NCBI GenBank assembly: GCA_002424525.1
Contig: DIKJ01000105.1
Span: forward strand, 7,715-16,389
Source of the DNA: Bacteroidales bacterium UBA5621
GTDB taxonomy: Bacteria > Bacteroidota > Bacteroidia > Bacteroidales > VadinHA17
Length of the DNA stretch: 8,675 nucleotides
Direction of reading: 5' to 3'
In this document: positions 5,842-8,675 of the stretch, one piece after another
How the letters are laid out: every line of letters starts with the position of its first letter
How positions within the stretch are numbered: position 1 is the stretch's first letter
Program-made: the position numbers and the translations under genes
Notes under the pieces: generated by a model
Databases searched by the model: none
Told to the model about the DNA's origin: nothing
What the model saw: only the letters and a program-made list of their open reading frames with translations

Positions 5842-8064
5842 ATGAAGGCAATATTTTACATAATAACCGCAGGCATGTTTTTGATACCGGTACTTTTATC
5901 GGGACAAGGCAGGATTGAGGGGAAAATAATTGATTCCGGAGACAGGGAAGAGGCAGGATTGCCGGGCGCAAATCTTGTTTGGGCCGGCACTTCAACAGGG
6001 ACCTCCACCAATGCGGCAGGTTTTTTCAACCTCAGGCGCACCCGTGAGACCGATAAGCTTGTTGTCAGTTTTGTGGGTTATAAAACAGATACTATTACAG
6101 TAGGGCCGGATGATGAATATATTATTCACAGACTCACGCAGGGAAGTCAGATAGGTGAGGTCCTTGTAGTAAGCAGGGCTTCAGGGACGCATATAAACAG
6201 AGCAGAACCTATCCTTACAGTTAACATAACGGCAGCCGAGCTCTGCAAGGCGGCCTGCTGCAATCTGTCCGAAAGCTTCGAGACCAATGCATCAGTCGAT
6301 GTGAATTATTCCGATGCGTCGACGGGAGCCAAACAGATACAACTGCTTGGACTTGCAGGAAACTATACCCAGATCCTTGCAGAAAATATCCCGTCAGTAT
6401 ACGGCCTTAATTCCGCATACGGTCTCAATTATATCCCCGGACCCTGGATGGAATCGATTCAGATATCCAAGGGAACTTCCTCGGTCCGGAACGGGTATGA
6501 ATCAATGGCCGGACAAATAAACGTGGAATATAAAAAACCGCGCACCAGCGAAAAATTCTTTATGAACGGTTTTATCAGCGATGCCGGGAGGAAAGAGGTC
6601 AATCTCAATACCTCTCTCCTGCTTGGCGATCATCTGAGTACGATGATCCTGGCCCATGCTGAAATCCAGAACAGTCAGAGCGACCACAACATGGATGGTT
6701 TCAGGGATGAACCCGATATTAAACAGTATAATCTGTTTAACCGGTGGGATTACATGACTGAAAGGTTTACTTTCCGCACCGGAATAAAATATCTCGGAGA
6801 AGAGAGGATCGGAGGTCAGTTCAGCTTTCAGCCGGGCAATCCCGATACCTGGACCAACGGTTTCGGGATCAGGATAAACACACAGCGTCTGGAGGGGTTC
6901 AGCAAGATCGGGGGAGCCTTAACGAACGACCAGAGCATGACAATAGGCTGGATCCAGAATGCAGCCTGGCACAGCCAGGAGTCGTTTTTCGGCATGAGAA
7001 TGTACAACGGGACCCAGAAGGCCTATTACTCCAACCTCCTTTATCAGTGGAACCCGCGGCTTGGCAGGCATAATCTCGATGCCGGCCTGAGTTATAAATA
7101 CGATCTTTACGATGAGCATCTCGATGAACTGCTTCTGGGAAGAGAGGAGTCAGTGCCGGGGATCTTCACCCAATATACATATACCGACAGCGCAAAAGTC
7201 ACTTTTATAGCAGGGATAAGAGCAGATTTCCATAATCTGTACGGTACCCTGATCACTCCACGGGTGCACCTGCGCTGGGTAATAAGCCCTGATTTCACCC
7301 TGAGGGCATCTGCAGGCAAGGGATACCGGTCAGGGAACATCCTTGCAGAGAACTCCTTCCTCCTCGCAAGCAGCCGCGAGATGATAATCCCCGACGATAC
7401 AGACATAGAAGAAGCATGGAACACCGGCATAAGCCTGACAGGAAATTTGTATGCAGGATCTAAACTGATCAGGTTATCTGCAGAAGCATTTCATACAAAG
7501 TTTATCAATCAGATTATCATCGATATGGATGCTGATCTAAATGAGGTCAGGTTCTATAACCTAAATGGGAGATCGTTCTCGAATGTTATACAGCTTGAAG
7601 CTTCAGGTCAGATGTTTGAAGGATTTGACCTGCTTGCCGCATGGCGCTGGAACGATGTGAAAATGACCATCGATGGCACTCTTCGCGAAAAACCACTGAT
7701 AAGCAGGTATAAGGGACTCCTTACTGCCTCATGGATGAATCGCCTGCGTAAGTGGCAGATCGATTACACACTCCAGTTTAACGGACCGGGACGGATTCCG
7801 TCAACTGCTCTTAATCCGGAAGCCTACAGGCGTGGCGATAGTTTTAAGGCTTATACCGCAATGAACGCACAGGTTACGAGGAATTTCCGCAAATGGAGCA
7901 TCTATGCAGGCTCAGAAAATATGACGAATTTCAAACAGCACGATCCGATTATCGCCGCTGATGATCCTTTCGGCGAATACTTCGACTCAGGGCTGATATG
8001 GGGGCCGGTACACGGGAGGAAAATATACGCGGGGTTCAGGGTGTTCTTCAACAGGGACATTTAA
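5842..8064 (+). CDS. TonB-dependent outer-membrane receptor with Cys cluster in the plug, putative metal receptor
   Basis: This 740-residue outer-membrane receptor would import a ligand with energy from TonB-ExbBD. A signal peptide (1 to about 21) is followed by a carboxypeptidase-regulatory-like domain (about 24-98: RIEGKIIDSGD, GTSTNAAGFFNL, VSFVGYKTDTI). The plug is at about 118-230, including KQIQLLGLAGNYTQILAENI (164-183), ESIQISKGTSSVRNGYESMAGQINVEYK (split as 204-218 and 219-231). A 22-strand-type barrel fills the rest, ending in YAGFRVFFNRDI. The plug carries C135, C139 and C140 in AELCKAACCNLSES, a cysteine cluster seen in a Bacteroidota receptor group found beside HMA proteins. There is no SusD gene, so polysaccharide uptake is unlikely. 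The genes before and after encode exported Cys-rich and HMA proteins, which supports a metal or metal-chelate ligand, most likely copper. AACAGG just before the ATG may serve as ribosome site. Confidence 0.92.
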   Translation: MKAIFYIITAGMFLIPVLLSGQGRIEGKIIDSGDREEAGLPGANLVWAGTSTGTSTNAAGFFNLRRTRETDKLVVSFVGYKTDTITVGPDDEYIIHRLTQGSQIGEVLVVSRASGTHINRAEPILTVNITAAELCKAACCNLSESFETNASVDVNYSDASTGAKQIQLLGLAGNYTQILAENIPSVYGLNSAYGLNYIPGPWMESIQISKGTSSVRNGYESMAGQINVEYKKPRTSEKFFMNGFISDAGRKEVNLNTSLLLGDHLSTMILAHAEIQNSQSDHNMDGFRDEPDIKQYNLFNRWDYMTERFTFRTGIKYLGEERIGGQFSFQPGNPDTWTNGFGIRINTQRLEGFSKIGGALTNDQSMTIGWIQNAAWHSQESFFGMRMYNGTQKAYYSNLLYQWNPRLGRHNLDAGLSYKYDLYDEHLDELLLGREESVPGIFTQYTYTDSAKVTFIAGIRADFHNLYGTLITPRVHLRWVISPDFTLRASAGKGYRSGNILAENSFLLASSREMIIPDDTDIEEAWNTGISLTGNLYAGSKLIRLSAEAFHTKFINQIIIDMDADLNEVRFYNLNGRSFSNVIQLEASGQMFEGFDLLAAWRWNDVKMTIDGTLREKPLISRYKGLLTASWMNRLRKWQIDYTLQFNGPGRIPSTALNPEAYRRGDSFKAYTAMNAQVTRNFRKWSIYAGSENMTNFKQHDPIIAADDPFGEYFDSGLIWGPVHGRKIYAGFRVFFNRDI

Positions 8065-8142
8065 CAGGGCCGGGAAATGTGAAGTAATTCAGTAATTTGA
8101 AAATAAATAAACCAGAAACAATACATTTAAACCATTCTTATT

Positions 8143-8469
8143 ATGAAACCCACGCAGAAATTTTTTATCACAGTGCTTCTTGTTGTTGTTCCCATTGTCC
8201 TGACAGCTCAGGAAAAAACCAAAGGAACTGAAACAGTAAGATTCACCACATCAATTGATTGCGCCAACTGCGCCAACAAGATCATGGCAAACCTCCCGCA
8301 CGAGAAGGGAGTCAGGGATGTCAAATGCGATCTTGAAACAAAGGAAGTTGCAGTTACCTATCAGAAAGACAGGAACAATCCCGAACAGTTAAAGAAAGCT
8401 ATTGAGAAGCTTGGGTTCACCGCAAAAGTTGAGAAACCGGAAGAGAAGCAGGCAAAGAAAGAGAAATAG
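8143..8469 (+). CDS. Exported heavy-metal-associated (HMA) domain protein
   Basis: This 108-residue protein has a signal peptide (1 to about 22, cleavage near LTA|Q) and a ferredoxin-like HMA domain at about 29-96. The metal loop reads SIDCANCANKI (37-47), giving CXXC at C40/C43, but the Met usually two residues before the first Cys (MxCxxC) is replaced by I38 (IDCANC). A third cysteine, C62, sits in VRDVKCDLETKEVAVTY (57-73), and LKKAIEKLGFTAKV (83-96) is the standard last helix and strand. The tail (97-108) is charged and Lys-rich. HMA domains carry Cu(I), or less often Zn, Cd or Hg, between partner proteins; cytoplasmic CopZ is the common form. This one is predicted to be periplasmic or surface-lipid-free, just downstream of the Cys-plug receptor (78-nt gap), so it may take metal from it. 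Which metal is not determined. Confidence 0.9.
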   Translation: MKPTQKFFITVLLVVVPIVLTAQEKTKGTETVRFTTSIDCANCANKIMANLPHEKGVRDVKCDLETKEVAVTYQKDRNNPEQLKKAIEKLGFTAKVEKPEEKQAKKEK

Positions 8470-8675
8470 TTATATTCCTGCCAGATCGCGGATCACAACC
8501 GACGCACAGGTTATCCCGAATGCTGCAGGCATGTAAGAGATTGTGCCGACAACGGAGGCTTTGTTCCTTTCACCTTCAGAAGGAATGATTTTGCTTTTAT
8601 CTATCACCTCCGGCGACCATACTGCAGTAACACCTTCCCGTATGCCGAGCCGGTGCAGTCGTTTCCTCAGGATCC
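8470..8675 (-). CDS. tcdA: tRNA threonylcarbamoyladenosine dehydratase, C-terminal fragment
   Basis: These are the last 67 codons of a minus-strand gene whose 5' part lies beyond the window. The translation reads LRKRLHRLGIREGVTAVWSPE, split by the edge at its start, and then KASVVGTISYMPAAFGI followed by TCASVVIRDLAGI and TAA. The GTISYMPxxFG...ASVVIRDL ending is characteristic of TcdA (CsdL/YgdL), a ThiF/E1-like enzyme that uses ATP to cyclise t6A to ct6A at position 37 of ANN-decoding tRNAs in the cytoplasm. Its adenylation site and catalytic residues are outside the window. The stop (8470-8472) directly abuts the HMA gene's TAG (8467-8469), so the two genes converge with zero bases between them and any shared terminator must lie in coding sequence. 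It is a housekeeping gene and probably marks the edge of the metal module. Confidence 0.88.
   Translation of the reverse strand, partial: ILRKRLHRLGIREGVTAVWSPEVIDKSKIIPSEGERNKASVVGTISYMPAAFGITCASVVIRDLAGI

Noticed and set aside
6314..7430. Short open frames on both strands within the TonB receptor gene.
   Set aside because: They are typical shadows of a long gene with biased codon use; none has a start context or family match.
1..8675. Phage, retron, CRISPR, transposon or defence-island content.
   Set aside because: No transposase, integrase, reverse transcriptase, nuclease, direct-repeat array or attachment site is visible on either strand.

Overview
The window looks like chromosomal DNA from a member of the Bacteroidota, probably an environmental Bacteroidales-like lineage. 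The evidence is a TonB-dependent receptor with an N-terminal carboxypeptidase-regulatory-like domain, a Cys-rich protein of the Bacteroidota 'HYC_CC_PP' type, perfect matches to the Bacteroidota -7 promoter element TAnnTTTG (1609-1616 on +, 2906-2913 on -), few clear Shine-Dalgarno sequences, and protein wording typical of that phylum. There are no rRNA or tRNA genes, CRISPR arrays, transposases or phage genes.

Left part (1-2861). A minus-strand pair encodes a two-component sodium:solute symporter of the VC_2705 type. The small subunit (719-1489) is translated first, followed by the large subunit (1-701, cut by the window edge). The small subunit is odd: its two membrane helices match the DUF4212 hairpin but are separated by an extra domain of about 170 residues. 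Divergent from the pair is a Crp/Fnr-family regulator (1710-2399) with four cysteines that could hold an Fe-S cluster. The shared intergenic region is packed with palindromes, a -7 box and a leader able to form alternative hairpins. A TerB-like protein (2430-2861, minus) converges on the regulator.

Middle (3134-5218). A probable two-gene operon encodes an O-methyltransferase-like protein that carries an export signal, and an APC-family amino-acid/amine permease.

Right part (5293-8469). Three plus-strand genes form a coherent envelope metal-handling module. They are a small exported Cys/His-rich protein with a freshly duplicated CC...DTH motif, a TonB-dependent receptor with a CX3CC cysteine cluster in its plug, and an exported heavy-metal-associated (HMA) domain protein with CANC. 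The likely ligand is copper or another soft metal, but the sequence alone does not fix it. The window ends in the 3' end of tcdA (tRNA threonylcarbamoyladenosine dehydratase, minus), whose stop codon abuts the HMA gene's stop codon.

The best candidates for something under-described are the exported Cys-protein/TonB receptor/HMA metal module, the enlarged symporter small subunit, and the exported SAM-type methyltransferase.
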